Part shown: positions 26,543 to 38,137 of the stretch, piece by piece | Layout: each line of letters opens with the position of its first letter | Numbering within the stretch: position 1 is the first letter of the stretch | Assembly (NCBI RefSeq): GCF_014195655.1 | Contig: NZ_JACICD010000004.1 | Coordinates: 434,001 to 498,000 of the forward strand | DNA length: 64,000 bases | Direction: 5' to 3' | Origin: Ancylobacter tetraedralis | GTDB taxonomy: Bacteria; Pseudomonadota; Alphaproteobacteria; Rhizobiales; Xanthobacteraceae | The notes under the pieces: generated by a model | The model's database searches: none | The model's input: only the letters and a program-made list of their open reading frames with translations | What the model was told of the DNA's origin: nothing | Made by a program: the position numbers and the translations under genes

Positions 26543-27019
26543 GTGCCCCGCCGAATTGACGCGATCGACTGGAACATTCTTCGCGAGCTTCAGGATGACG
26601 GGCGTATCACCAATGTCGAGCTGTCCCAGCGCGTCGGCATTTCCGCGCCTCCCTGCCTGCGCCGCGTGCGCTCGCTGGAAGAGGAAGGCATCATCAAGAG
26701 CTATCGCGGCCTGCTGGATGAGAAGAAGCTCGGCTTCGACCTGATGGCCTTCGCCATGGTGCATCTGGTCAGCCAGGCCGAGGGCGACCTCAACGCCTTC
26801 GCCGCGCAGGTCGGACGCTGGCCGCTGGTGCGCTCCTGCTGGATGCTGTCGGGCGAAACCGATTTCATCCTGCTCTGTGTTGCGCCGGACCTGCGGACCT
26901 TTCAGAACTTCGTGCTGGAACTGACAGGCGCGCCGAACGTGCGCAACGTGAAGACCGCCCTCACGCTCCAGCAGACCAAGGATGCGGCCGTGGTGCCGAT
27001 GGAGGGCGTTTCCCCATGA
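26543..27019 (+). CDS. Lrp/AsnC-family transcriptional regulator
   Basis: The product is 158 residues starting at a GTG with CGGAGA 6 bases upstream. The helix-turn-helix (ITNVELSQRVGISAPPCLRR) is followed by a RAM ligand-binding domain with VRSCWMLSGETDFILLCVAP. It diverges from trxB. Unusually, its stop overlaps the start of a GT8 glycosyltransferase (ATGA), so it leads an operon of three sugar-related genes. Effector likely an amino acid, by family. Confidence 0.9.
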   Translation: MPRRIDAIDWNILRELQDDGRITNVELSQRVGISAPPCLRRVRSLEEEGIIKSYRGLLDEKKLGFDLMAFAMVHLVSQAEGDLNAFAAQVGRWPLVRSCWMLSGETDFILLCVAPDLRTFQNFVLELTGAPNVRNVKTALTLQQTKDAAVVPMEGVSP

Positions 27020-27918
27020 TCGTGGCCACCGCGACCGATTCCGGCTACGTCGAGCTGACGGCCGTCATGTTGGCTTCGCTCGCGGCGAATGCGCGGGACG
27101 ACTACACGAAGGTCTATGTCTTCGGCGACCGCCTCACCGCGGCGGAGAAGGCGGCGCTGCGGGCGAGCTATCCTCTCGACAATCTGGTGATGATCGACCT
27201 GACGGAGGAGGACATGCGCTACCTCGCCGGCATGCCGATCTCCCTGCATGTGTCGCGCACCACCTATGCCCGCTTCCTCATGCCGTTCAAGGTCGATCCG
27301 GGCGAAACGCGGCTGCTCTATATCGATTGCGACGCCATCGTGAACGACAGCCTCAGGCCGCTGCGCGACATCGACATGCAGGGCCTTGCCGTCGGGGCCG
27401 TTCACGACGATGCCCGCCGCCGCGAGAACCGCCATTTCGAGCGCAACCTCGCCATCGGCCTGCCGCCGGACACCAATTATTTCAACGCCGGCATCCTTCT
27501 CATCGACCTCGTGAGATGGCGCGAGGAGAAGCTTACCGAACGGGCCTCGCAATTCGCCGCCGAGCACCCGAACCTGCCGGTGCTGGACCAGGATGCGCTG
27601 AACGGCGCGCTGAGCGGCCAGTGGCTGGTGCTGGACGAGCGCTGGAACCTCCACCGCCGGCTGGAGAAGGGGCACTACAAGGGCCCGCCGGTCGATTGGG
27701 CGGGCGCGGGCATCATCCACTATATCGGCCAGATCAAGCCGAACCACGCCGATTCGCTGCACCCCGCGCGCGACATCTTCCTCGCGCACCGCACGAACAC
27801 GGCCTATGCCGGCGCGACCATGAAGGGCAAGCTCGATCGCAAGATCGAGAAGCGGGTGCGCAAGATCAAGCGGCTGGTGGCGCGCGTGCGCCGGCTGTTT
27901 TCGCCTGCCGCGGCCTGA
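27016..27918 (+). CDS. Glycosyltransferase family 8 protein
   Basis: The product is 300 residues with a GT-A fold: MIVATATDSGYVELTAVMLA, the metal-binding DxD motif in LLYIDCDAIVND, PPDTNYFNAGILLIDLVRW and the closing HYIGQIKPNHAD, as in LgtC/RfaJ-type lipopolysaccharide galactosyl- or glucosyltransferases. The C-terminus is very basic (KIEKRVRKIKRLVARVRRLF), suitable for membrane association. The start overlaps the Lrp gene stop. Confidence 0.9.
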   Translation: MIVATATDSGYVELTAVMLASLAANARDDYTKVYVFGDRLTAAEKAALRASYPLDNLVMIDLTEEDMRYLAGMPISLHVSRTTYARFLMPFKVDPGETRLLYIDCDAIVNDSLRPLRDIDMQGLAVGAVHDDARRRENRHFERNLAIGLPPDTNYFNAGILLIDLVRWREEKLTERASQFAAEHPNLPVLDQDALNGALSGQWLVLDERWNLHRRLEKGHYKGPPVDWAGAGIIHYIGQIKPNHADSLHPARDIFLAHRTNTAYAGATMKGKLDRKIEKRVRKIKRLVARVRRLFSPAAA

Positions 27919-27938
27919 GGGATTCCGGGCGGCGCCAC

Positions 27939-28961
27939 ATGAAACGCGTTTTGGTCCTGCGCGATGCCAAGCCCGGCCATTTCCATCAGGCCGAGGGGCT
28001 GGCGCTCGCCATTGCCCGGCTCACTCCGGTCGAGGTCGCGCGGCTTGAGGTGCGCCCGGCGCGCTTCGCCAGCAGCGACATGCGCAAGCTGGTCATGCGC
28101 CGTTTCGGCCGCGATGCGCGCTTCTGGCTGAGGTGGATGTACGGCATCGATCTCGACGCGCTGGCGCGGCCGGATGTCATCGTCGCCTCGGGCTGGCCCA
28201 CCATCGCCGCCGGCCTGCTGCTGTCGCGCCATTTCCGCGTGCCGTTCATCTTTGCCGGGCCTCTCGACGGCTACGAGCCCGGTCCGCTCACACTCAGTCT
28301 CGTCGCCTCGCCGCGGCAGGCGGGTGATCCCGGCGCCGCCTATGCGCCGATCCCTTCCACCATCGATCGCGACGCCTATGGTGCCCCGCGCCTGCTGCGC
28401 CGGCCGGAGGACCTCAAGGGGGCCGCGCTCGCGCTGCTGATCGGCGGCTCGGCCTATCGGCGCGAATTCCCGGCGGACGAGTGGGAGGCGCTGCTGGCCT
28501 TCGTGCCGGCGCTGGCGGCGCGCTACGGCGTGCGCTGGCGCATCGCCAATTCCCGCCGCACGCCCGACGCGGTCTCCGATCGCTTGAAGGCGCTGGCGCT
28601 GGCGGGTGCGCTGGAGTTCCTCGACTATCGCGATGCCGGCGCGGGCTCGGTGCGGGATCTGTTCGGGGCGGACGCGGTGGTCGTGACCGAGGATTCCATG
28701 AGCATGCTGGCCGAGGGGCTGGCCGCCGGCCGGCCGGTCATTGCCCTCAAGTCGCGGGTCGTGCACAAGCACTACGCCAATGAGGTCATCGCCGGCATGG
28801 CCGGTCCGCACCTCGCCATTCTGCCGATGGCCACCGTCACGCCCGATCTCTTCGCCGCGACGCTCACGCGGCTCGTTCCGCCGCCCGAGAATGCGCGCGA
28901 CGTGATTGCCCGTGCCATTGCCCCGATGCTTGGCCTCACCTTTCCGGAAACCGCGTCATGA
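27939..28961 (+). CDS. ELM1/GtrOC1-family protein, putative glycosyltransferase-like
   Basis: The product is 340 residues of the mitochondrial-fission ELM1-like family (PF06258), common in alphaproteobacteria. Visible motifs are RDAKPGHFHQAEGLALAIA at the N-terminus, ALLIGGSAYRREF in the middle and DAVVVTEDSMSMLAEGLAAG with RPVIALKSR near the end, a layout that resembles GT-B glycosyltransferases. The biochemical function in bacteria is unproven; the position between two glycosyltransferase genes supports a role in surface glycan assembly. The stop overlaps the next start. Confidence 0.85.
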   Translation: MKRVLVLRDAKPGHFHQAEGLALAIARLTPVEVARLEVRPARFASSDMRKLVMRRFGRDARFWLRWMYGIDLDALARPDVIVASGWPTIAAGLLLSRHFRVPFIFAGPLDGYEPGPLTLSLVASPRQAGDPGAAYAPIPSTIDRDAYGAPRLLRRPEDLKGAALALLIGGSAYRREFPADEWEALLAFVPALAARYGVRWRIANSRRTPDAVSDRLKALALAGALEFLDYRDAGAGSVRDLFGADAVVVTEDSMSMLAEGLAAGRPVIALKSRVVHKHYANEVIAGMAGPHLAILPMATVTPDLFAATLTRLVPPPENARDVIARAIAPMLGLTFPETAS

Positions 28962-29815
28962 CGCTCGCCTTCGTCTGCATCAAATGGGGCGAGGCCTACC
29001 CGGCGGAGGATGTGAACATCCTCTACCAGGGTGTCGCCGACCATGTGAGCGAACCGTTCCGCTTCATCTGCCTGACCGACCGGCCGGACGGGCTGCGCCC
29101 CGAGGTGGAGGTCGCGGACCTGCCCGCCACCGGCGCGCTCGCGCTGCGCTGGCGCGGCTGCTGGCCGAAGCTGGGCATGTTCGCGCCGGGTATCCTCCGG
29201 GGCGTCGACCTCGCCGTCTATCTCGACCTCGATATCGTGATCCTGCGCTCGCTCGATCCGATCATCGCCCATGTGCGCGCGCGCCCCGGCCTGCATGTGC
29301 TGCGCGAATGGAACCCCAATGTGTGGGAACTGCTACCCGTCTCCATGCGGCCGGATCGCGGGGCGCAGAGTTCCATGGTCGCGTGGCGGCCGGGCGAGCA
29401 GGATCACCTGTATCTCGATGTCATGGCGAACCCGGACGCCGCCTATGCGCTGGTGAAGAACGACCAGCTCTATATCGGCATCAAGGCGCGCGATCGGCAT
29501 TATTTCCCGCCCGGTTTCGCGGTCTCGTTCCGCCGCCACCTCGTGCCGCATTACCCGCTCAACCTGCTGTTCAAGCGGATCCGCAAGCCGGCGCGAGCGG
29601 CCGTGGTGGTGTTCCACGGCGCGCCCAAGCCGCTGGAAGTGGCCGAGGACGGGGCGGGCGCCTGGGGCACGCGCATGCGGCCCGGCTTCGGACCGGTGGA
29701 CTGGGTGCGCGATTACTGGAAGCGCGGGCGGGACGGCGCGCGGGCGGCGCTGTCGCGGCAGGAACGGGGGCGGAGCGAGGACGAGCCGCCTCAGCCGCGC
29801 CAGATCTCCTCATAG
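28958..29815 (+). CDS. GT-A-type glycosyltransferase
   Basis: The product is 285 residues starting MTLAFVCIKWGEAYPAEDVN at an ATG that overlaps the previous stop (ATGA). A DxD-type motif lies in LAVYLDLDIVILRSLDP, followed by AQSSMVAWRPGEQDHLY and VVVFHGAPKPLEV. It resembles glycosyltransferases of lipopolysaccharide or capsule loci. The last 25 bases overlap the convergent GT4 gene, so the two 3' ends share sequence. Confidence 0.8.
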   Translation: MTLAFVCIKWGEAYPAEDVNILYQGVADHVSEPFRFICLTDRPDGLRPEVEVADLPATGALALRWRGCWPKLGMFAPGILRGVDLAVYLDLDIVILRSLDPIIAHVRARPGLHVLREWNPNVWELLPVSMRPDRGAQSSMVAWRPGEQDHLYLDVMANPDAAYALVKNDQLYIGIKARDRHYFPPGFAVSFRRHLVPHYPLNLLFKRIRKPARAAVVVFHGAPKPLEVAEDGAGAWGTRMRPGFGPVDWVRDYWKRGRDGARAALSRQERGRSEDEPPQPRQISS

Positions 29816-30864
29816 ACCGCGTTGATCTTCTCGGCCTCGCGCTCGATGGAGAACTCGGCGAGCACATGCGCGCGCGCCTCGCGACCCACCGCCTCGCGGG
29901 CCTCCTCATCCAGCCCCATCAGGCGATCGATCGCACGGGTGAGCGCGGCCTGATCGTCGACCGGCACGAGATGGCCGGTGACGCCCTCCCTCACCAGATC
30001 TGGCGCGGCGCCCGAGCGGGCGGCGACCACCGGCGTGCCGCTGGCCATGGCCTCGATGGGCACCAGCCCGAAGCCTTCCCAGCGCGCGGGAATGACGCCG
30101 ATGGACAGGCAGCGAAACCAGTCCGGCATCTTGGCGATTGGCTGTTCGCCGAGGATGAGGATGCGCTCGGAGAGCCCGGCCTGCGCGATGCGCGCCTTGA
30201 GGCCGGCGAGGAAGGGCTGTTCCGTCGGCGTCGACAGGCCGATGACCACCGCGGTCCAGTCGGGATAGCGCGGCAGCAATTCGGCCATGGCCTCGACGAA
30301 CAGGTCCTGCCCCTTCTGGTGCCGCACCCGGCCGAACACGCCGATGCCGTAGCGGCCGGGCAGCCCCGTGGCCTTCCAGGCCAGCGCGCGGTCAGGCGCG
30401 GGGTGGTAGCGCTGCGTGTCGACGCCGTGCATGACCACGGTGGCGGGCACGTCGAGATAGGAGGCCGCCTGTGGCGAGGTCGCGATGATCCGGTCCATCC
30501 GGGCGATGAGAAAGCGCAGGAACGGGCCATGGCGCTTCTGCGCGGCGGAGGTGAAGATGAGCTTCCACGGCTGGCGCAGCACATCGCGCAGCAGGATGCC
30601 GAACATCATTTCGGTGTCGCGCCGCGCGTGCCAGATGCGCCAGCGCCGCCCGTTCGGCCGCCGCCAGCTGCCCAGCCGGAACTGGCGCCAGCCCAGTTGC
30701 GGCACCTGATCGGGCAGGGGGCCGAGCGCGCGAATGGCAAGGTGCTTCGCCTGCGCCGGGACGACGCCGATCACGGTTGCGACCACGCCGGAAAAGCGCC
30801 GCTTGAAGCTGGGCGCCACCGCCTCGATGCCTTCCGGCCAGGCAGGGCCTTTATCCGGGTGCAT
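29791..30864 (-). CDS. Glycosyltransferase family 4, LpcC-like
   Basis: The product is 357 residues with a GT-B fold. The nucleotide-sugar domain shows GVFGRVRHQKGQDLFVEAMA, then ARWEGFGLVPIEAMASGTPV with the conserved glutamates, and ATVVMHGVDTQRYHP in the middle. The N-terminal half, including RWRIWHARRDTEMMFGILLR, resembles rhizobial LpcC lipopolysaccharide core mannosyltransferases. It converges with the preceding operon and together they likely build an envelope glycan. Confidence 0.87.
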   Translation of the reverse strand: MHPDKGPAWPEGIEAVAPSFKRRFSGVVATVIGVVPAQAKHLAIRALGPLPDQVPQLGWRQFRLGSWRRPNGRRWRIWHARRDTEMMFGILLRDVLRQPWKLIFTSAAQKRHGPFLRFLIARMDRIIATSPQAASYLDVPATVVMHGVDTQRYHPAPDRALAWKATGLPGRYGIGVFGRVRHQKGQDLFVEAMAELLPRYPDWTAVVIGLSTPTEQPFLAGLKARIAQAGLSERILILGEQPIAKMPDWFRCLSIGVIPARWEGFGLVPIEAMASGTPVVAARSGAAPDLVREGVTGHLVPVDDQAALTRAIDRLMGLDEEAREAVGREARAHVLAEFSIEREAEKINAVYEEIWRG

Positions 30865-30944
30865 GGCGGCTCGGCGGATGAGGGGGCAGGGACAGGGGGG
30901 CGGGCAGAGCGCCGCCCGCTCCAGGCGGCGCGGGCGGCGGGATT

Positions 30945-31418
30945 TCAGGCGAAGCGGACGCCGGCAATCTCATAGGAGCGGGCGCCCTTGGGCGTGACCA
31001 CTTCCACCGAGGTGCCGCTCTTCTTGCCGATCAGCGCGCGCGCCAGCGGCGAGGAGATGGAGATGCGGCCGGCCTTGGCGTCGGCTTCCATGTCGCCGAC
31101 GATCTGCCACACGCGCTCTTCCTCGGTGTCCTCGTCGATCAGCGTCACCGTGGCGCCGAACTTGACGACATCGCCGGTGAGCTTGCCCACATCGATGATC
31201 TCGGCGCGCGAGAGCTTGTCCTCAAGCTCGGCGATGCGCCCCTCATTGAGCGCCTGCTGTTCCTTGGCCGCGTGATATTCGGCGTTCTCGGAGAGGTCGC
31301 CATGCGCACGGGCTTCTGAAATGGCCTCGATGATACGCGGACGCTCGACTTGCTGGCGCTGCTTGAGCTCGCTCTCCAGCGCAGCATGGCCGCCGGCCGT
31401 CATCGGAACTTTTTCCAT
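30945..31418 (-). CDS. greA: Transcription elongation factor GreA
   Basis: The product is 157 residues. The N-terminal coiled coil ([20 protein letters not shown]) carries the acidic tip ([15 protein letters not shown]) that enters the RNA polymerase secondary channel and stimulates RNA cleavage. The C-terminal FKBP-like domain ends with [18 protein letters not shown]. It lies downstream of carB on the same strand. Confidence 0.96.
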   Translation of the reverse strand: MEKVPMTAGGHAALESELKQRQQVERPRIIEAISEARAHGDLSENAEYHAAKEQQALNEGRIAELEDKLSRAEIIDVGKLTGDVVKFGATVTLIDEDTEEERVWQIVGDMEADAKAGRISISSPLARALIGKKSGTSVEVVTPKGARSYEIAGVRFA

Positions 31419-31452
31419 CGGTCTTTATCTGACCTCCCAAAAGCAAATGAAG

Positions 31453-31464
31453 CCCCCGCGGGGG
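31453..31464 (-). terminator. GC palindrome between carB and greA
   Basis: CCCCCGCGGGGG is flanked on the minus strand by AGCA and CTTCATTTGCTTTT. It is a plausible but weak end of the carB transcript; the T-tract is interrupted. Confidence 0.4.
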
Positions 31465-31552
31465 TGCTCCGGGCCTTTAAGCCTCGAAGAACCGTCCGCG
31501 ACAGGCTGATTTTTCTGTCGTTCCCGATCGCCGGAGCGCGCCGTGGGCGCGA

Positions 31553-34888
<3,336 letters not shown>

Positions 34889-34925
34889 CGGATCCCGTGC
34901 GGCTCGCGCAATTGTCCGGGCGCAC

Positions 34926-34955
34926 GAAAAAGGACGCGCTGTGCAACGCGTCCTT
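34926..34955 (-). terminator. Rho-independent terminator between carA and carB
   Basis: On the minus strand AAGGACGCG-TTGCACAG-CGCGTCCTT is followed by TTT. It lies in the 194-base gap after carA and before carB, so carB expression needs read-through or a promoter of its own. Confidence 0.8.
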
Positions 34956-35082
34956 GGGCGGACCCGGATTGAACTTTCTGGGCGAGGGCTACCCCGCAAT
35001 TGGGGGCTTCCCTTAAACCAGATTCCCTCGCGGGGGAAGGGCACCCGTCACGAGCGCCCGCCCCGCAGGCGAGAGACGGCGC

Positions 35083-36288
35083 TCAGGCCGCCTTCCTGGT
35101 CTTCTCGATCAACTCGATGAAGCGGTCGAAGAGATAGTGGCTGTCCTGCGGGCCGGGGCTGGCTTCCGGGTGATACTGCACCGAGAAGACCGGCTTGTCG
35201 GTCAGCTGGATACCGGCATTGGAGCCGTCGAACAGCGAGACATGCGTCTCCTGCGCGGTGGCCGGCAGGCTGTCGCGATCGACCGCGAAGCCGTGATTCA
35301 TCGAGGTGATCTCGACCTTGCCGGTGGTGACGTCCTTCACCGGATGGTTCGCGCCGTGATGGCCCTGGTGCATCTTCATCGTGCGCCCGCCGACCGCGAG
35401 GCCGATCATCTGGTGGCCGAGGCAGATGCCGAAGGTAGGCACGCCGGCCTCGATGATCTCGCGGATCACCGGCACGGCATATTCGCCGGTCGCCGCCGGG
35501 TCGCCCGGGCCGTTGGAGAGGAACACACCGTCCGGCTGCAGCGCGAGGATCTCCTCGGCCGAGGTGGTGGCGGGCACCACCGTGACCTTGCAACCCGCCC
35601 GCGCGAGCAGGCGCAGGATGTTGCGCTTGATGCCGTAATCCACCGCCACGACATGGTGCGCGGGCGCGGTCTGCTGGCCGTAGCCTTCCGGCCACTGCCA
35701 CGGCGTCTCGTCCCAGCTGAAGCGCTGGGCGGAGGTGACCATGGGCACCAGGTCCATGCCGACAAGGCCGGGCCAGCCCGCGGCTTCCTGCTTCAGGGCG
35801 GGAAGGTCGAAATTGCCGTCCGGCGCATGGGCGATCACCGCGTTGGGCATGCCGCCGTCGCGGATCCGCGCGGTAAGGGCGCGGGTGTCGATGCCCGAGA
35901 TGGCGATGATGCCGCGCGCCTTCAGCCAGAGGTCGAAATGGCGGGTGGCGCGGTAGTTCGATGGGTCGGTGATGGGCGAGTGCAGCACCACGCCGCGCAC
36001 GCCGGAGGCGCCGGCCATCGAGATGGTCTCGATGTCTTCCTCATTGGTACCGACATTGCCGATATGGGGGAAGGTGAAGGTGATGATCTGCCCGGCATAG
36101 GACGGATCGGTCAGCACTTCCTGATAACCGGTCATGGCCGTGTTGAAGCAGACTTCGCCCACCGCCTGGCCGGTCGCCCCGAGGCCGAAGCCTTCGAGCA
36201 CGGTGCCGTCGGCGAGCACGAGGAGGGCGGTCGGACGGGGCTCGGCCCACACGTCGTCTCCCGAGAGCTGTTCAGCGCTACCGCTCAT
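35083..36288 (-). CDS. carA: Carbamoyl-phosphate synthase small subunit
   Basis: The product is 401 residues. The N-terminal domain starts after a short leader at ALLVLADGTVLEGFGLGATG, and the class I glutamine amidotransferase domain has the nucleophile cysteine in FGICLGHQMIGLAVGG and the catalytic His-Glu in VQYHPEASPGP. It hydrolyses glutamine and passes ammonia to CarB. Upstream is a 266-base divergent region shared with yqeY. Confidence 0.96.
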   Translation of the reverse strand: MSGSAEQLSGDDVWAEPRPTALLVLADGTVLEGFGLGATGQAVGEVCFNTAMTGYQEVLTDPSYAGQIITFTFPHIGNVGTNEEDIETISMAGASGVRGVVLHSPITDPSNYRATRHFDLWLKARGIIAISGIDTRALTARIRDGGMPNAVIAHAPDGNFDLPALKQEAAGWPGLVGMDLVPMVTSAQRFSWDETPWQWPEGYGQQTAPAHHVVAVDYGIKRNILRLLARAGCKVTVVPATTSAEEILALQPDGVFLSNGPGDPAATGEYAVPVIREIIEAGVPTFGICLGHQMIGLAVGGRTMKMHQGHHGANHPVKDVTTGKVEITSMNHGFAVDRDSLPATAQETHVSLFDGSNAGIQLTDKPVFSVQYHPEASPGPQDSHYLFDRFIELIEKTRKAA

Positions 36289-36554
36289 CTGATCTTGTTC
36301 CCTGTCGTTGTGTGCCCTAATTAGTCCGTTGCCGCGCCGGATGCCAGCCTCCTTGCTGCGCATCTGGTCCTCGATGAGCGGATGGCTGTGTCGCCGGGCG
36401 GGTCACCCGCGGCTGGCGCCGGCTGGCGCAACGGGGAACGGCGACCCACCCGGGGGGGCGGGGCGGATCATCCATCGTCTCGCGACGTGCGTTGCAGCGC
36501 GGAATGCAGGTTCCGCCGCGCGCCATCGTGATTTTGCAGGAAGGCTCAACGAAC

Positions 36555-37013
36555 GTGCTGCGCGACGCTATCAATACCGCCCTCAAAGAATCCCTCAAGG
36601 CGCAGGACAAGCGGCGCCTCGGCACGCTGCGTCTGGTCAACGCCGCGATCAAGGATCGCGACATCGAGGCGCGCGGCCACGGCAAGGACCCGCTGTCCGA
36701 TGACGAGCTGCTCGGCCTGCTGGCCAAGATGATCAAGCAGCGCGAGGAATCGGCCAAGGTGTACGAGGAGGCCGGCCGGGCCGATCTCGCCACCCAGGAG
36801 CGCGAGGAAATCGTCGTCATCCAGCACTTCCTGCCCACGCAGATGACCGAGGCGGAGGCGCAGGCCGCCATCGCCGCCGTGATCGACGAGATCGAGGCGC
36901 ATGGGCTGAAGGACATGGGTCGCACCATGGCCGCGCTGAAGGAGCGCTATACCGGCGTGATGGATTTCGGCAAGGCGAGCGGCACGGTCAAGACATTGCT
37001 GACGGCCGGCTGA
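36555..37013 (+). CDS. yqeY: GatB/YqeY domain-containing protein
   Basis: The product is 152 residues starting at a GTG (LRDAINTALKESLKAQDKRR), with AGGAAGG about 10 bases upstream. The fold is the YqeY domain, related to the tRNA-binding tail of GatB, with the conserved IVVIQHFLPTQMTEAEAQAA and a helical C-terminus (YTGVMDFGKASGTVKTLL). A role in amidotransfer to charged tRNA is suggested by family but not proven. Confidence 0.9.
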   Translation: MLRDAINTALKESLKAQDKRRLGTLRLVNAAIKDRDIEARGHGKDPLSDDELLGLLAKMIKQREESAKVYEEAGRADLATQEREEIVVIQHFLPTQMTEAEAQAAIAAVIDEIEAHGLKDMGRTMAALKERYTGVMDFGKASGTVKTLLTAG

Positions 37014-37026
37014 AGCACTTCGCGCC

Positions 37027-37749
37027 ATGGCTACCCCCTTTCATCCCGGCGGCGGACGCGCCACGCTGACACTGGCTGGCGTGTGGCGCGGCGCGCGGGC
37101 GATGCTGCCGGTTCTCATTCCGGTCTTCGTGTTCGGCGCCGCCTTCGGCATTGCCGCGCGCGGGGCCGGGCTGGAGGGATGGGCGGCCTCGCTGATGAGC
37201 GCGCTCGTCTTCGCGGGCGCCTCGCAATTCGCGGCGCTGGACCTGTGGCATGCGCCGGTGCCGTGGGTGCCGCTGCTTCTCGCCACCTTCGCCATCAATG
37301 CGCGGCACCTCCTGCTCGGGGCGTCGCTGCGCATGCTGACGCATGGACTATCCGCCTGGAAGCGCTACGCGGCGATGATCGTGCTCAGCGATCTCAACTG
37401 GGCCGCGCTGATCGCCGCCGAGGCGCGCGGCGAGCGCGATCTCGGCTATATGGTCGGCGGCGGGCTGGCCATGTGGGTCGTGTGGCTGGTGGCGACCGTG
37501 ATCGGCGCGGAGGCGGGCGACGTCACGCTGACCGACCTGCAGCGCTATGGCCTCGATCTGGTTCTGGTCGTGTTCTTCACCACCACCCTGGTGGGACTGT
37601 ACCGCAAGCGGATCGACGATCTGCCGTGGCTGGTGGCGGGGCTCGCCGCGCTGGCCGCGGTGTGGTGGCTGCCGACCAACTGGCATGTGCTGGTTGGCGG
37701 TCTCGCCGGCGGTCTGGCCGGCCTTGTCCAGCATGGGCGGCGGACGTGA
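37027..37749 (+). CDS. azlC: AzlC-family branched-chain amino acid permease subunit
   Basis: The product is 240 residues with about six membrane helices. AzlC-type residues include IPVFVFGAAFGIAARGAGLE, SLMSALVFAGASQFAAL and NARHLLLGASLR. With AzlD it forms a branched-chain amino acid exporter. It starts 13 bases after yqeY and overlaps azlD by GTGA. Confidence 0.92.
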   Translation: MATPFHPGGGRATLTLAGVWRGARAMLPVLIPVFVFGAAFGIAARGAGLEGWAASLMSALVFAGASQFAALDLWHAPVPWVPLLLATFAINARHLLLGASLRMLTHGLSAWKRYAAMIVLSDLNWAALIAAEARGERDLGYMVGGGLAMWVVWLVATVIGAEAGDVTLTDLQRYGLDLVLVVFFTTTLVGLYRKRIDDLPWLVAGLAALAAVWWLPTNWHVLVGGLAGGLAGLVQHGRRT

Positions 37750-38051
37750 ACACGAGCGATACCCTGCTGGTCATCTTCGCGATGGCGCTCGTCACCTATG
37801 CGACCCGTGCCGGGGGCCTCTGGGTCGTGGGCTTCATGCCGATGTCGCCCCGGCTCGAGGCGTTCCTGCGCTATCTCGCCGGTTCGGTTCTGGTGGCGCT
37901 GGTGGTGCCGGCGACGGTGCGGGGCGAGGGCGCTGCTTTCGTCGCGGTCGGCGCCACGCTCGTGTCGGTGGTGCTGCTGCGCCGCGCGCTTCTCGCCATG
38001 GCGATCGGCGTGCTCGCGGCGGCGCTCTATCGTCGCTATACTGGCATGTGA
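37746..38051 (+). CDS. azlD: AzlD-family branched-chain amino acid transport subunit
   Basis: The product is 101 residues beginning at a GTG that overlaps the azlC stop (GTGA). Three to four hydrophobic helices are visible (LLVIFAMALVTYATRAGGLW, YLAGSVLVALVVPATV, LLAMAIGVLAAALY). AzlD is the small partner of AzlC. The tight overlap supports a heteromeric complex made in fixed ratio. Confidence 0.92.
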   Translation: MNTSDTLLVIFAMALVTYATRAGGLWVVGFMPMSPRLEAFLRYLAGSVLVALVVPATVRGEGAAFVAVGATLVSVVLLRRALLAMAIGVLAAALYRRYTGM

Positions 38052-38137
38052 ACAACGGGGATAAGCGACGCTCCGGCTCGGGGCTATGCTTGGGACGTGA
38101 GACGTTCGATTTCCCCGTGGAAGGCTCCCGAATCATC

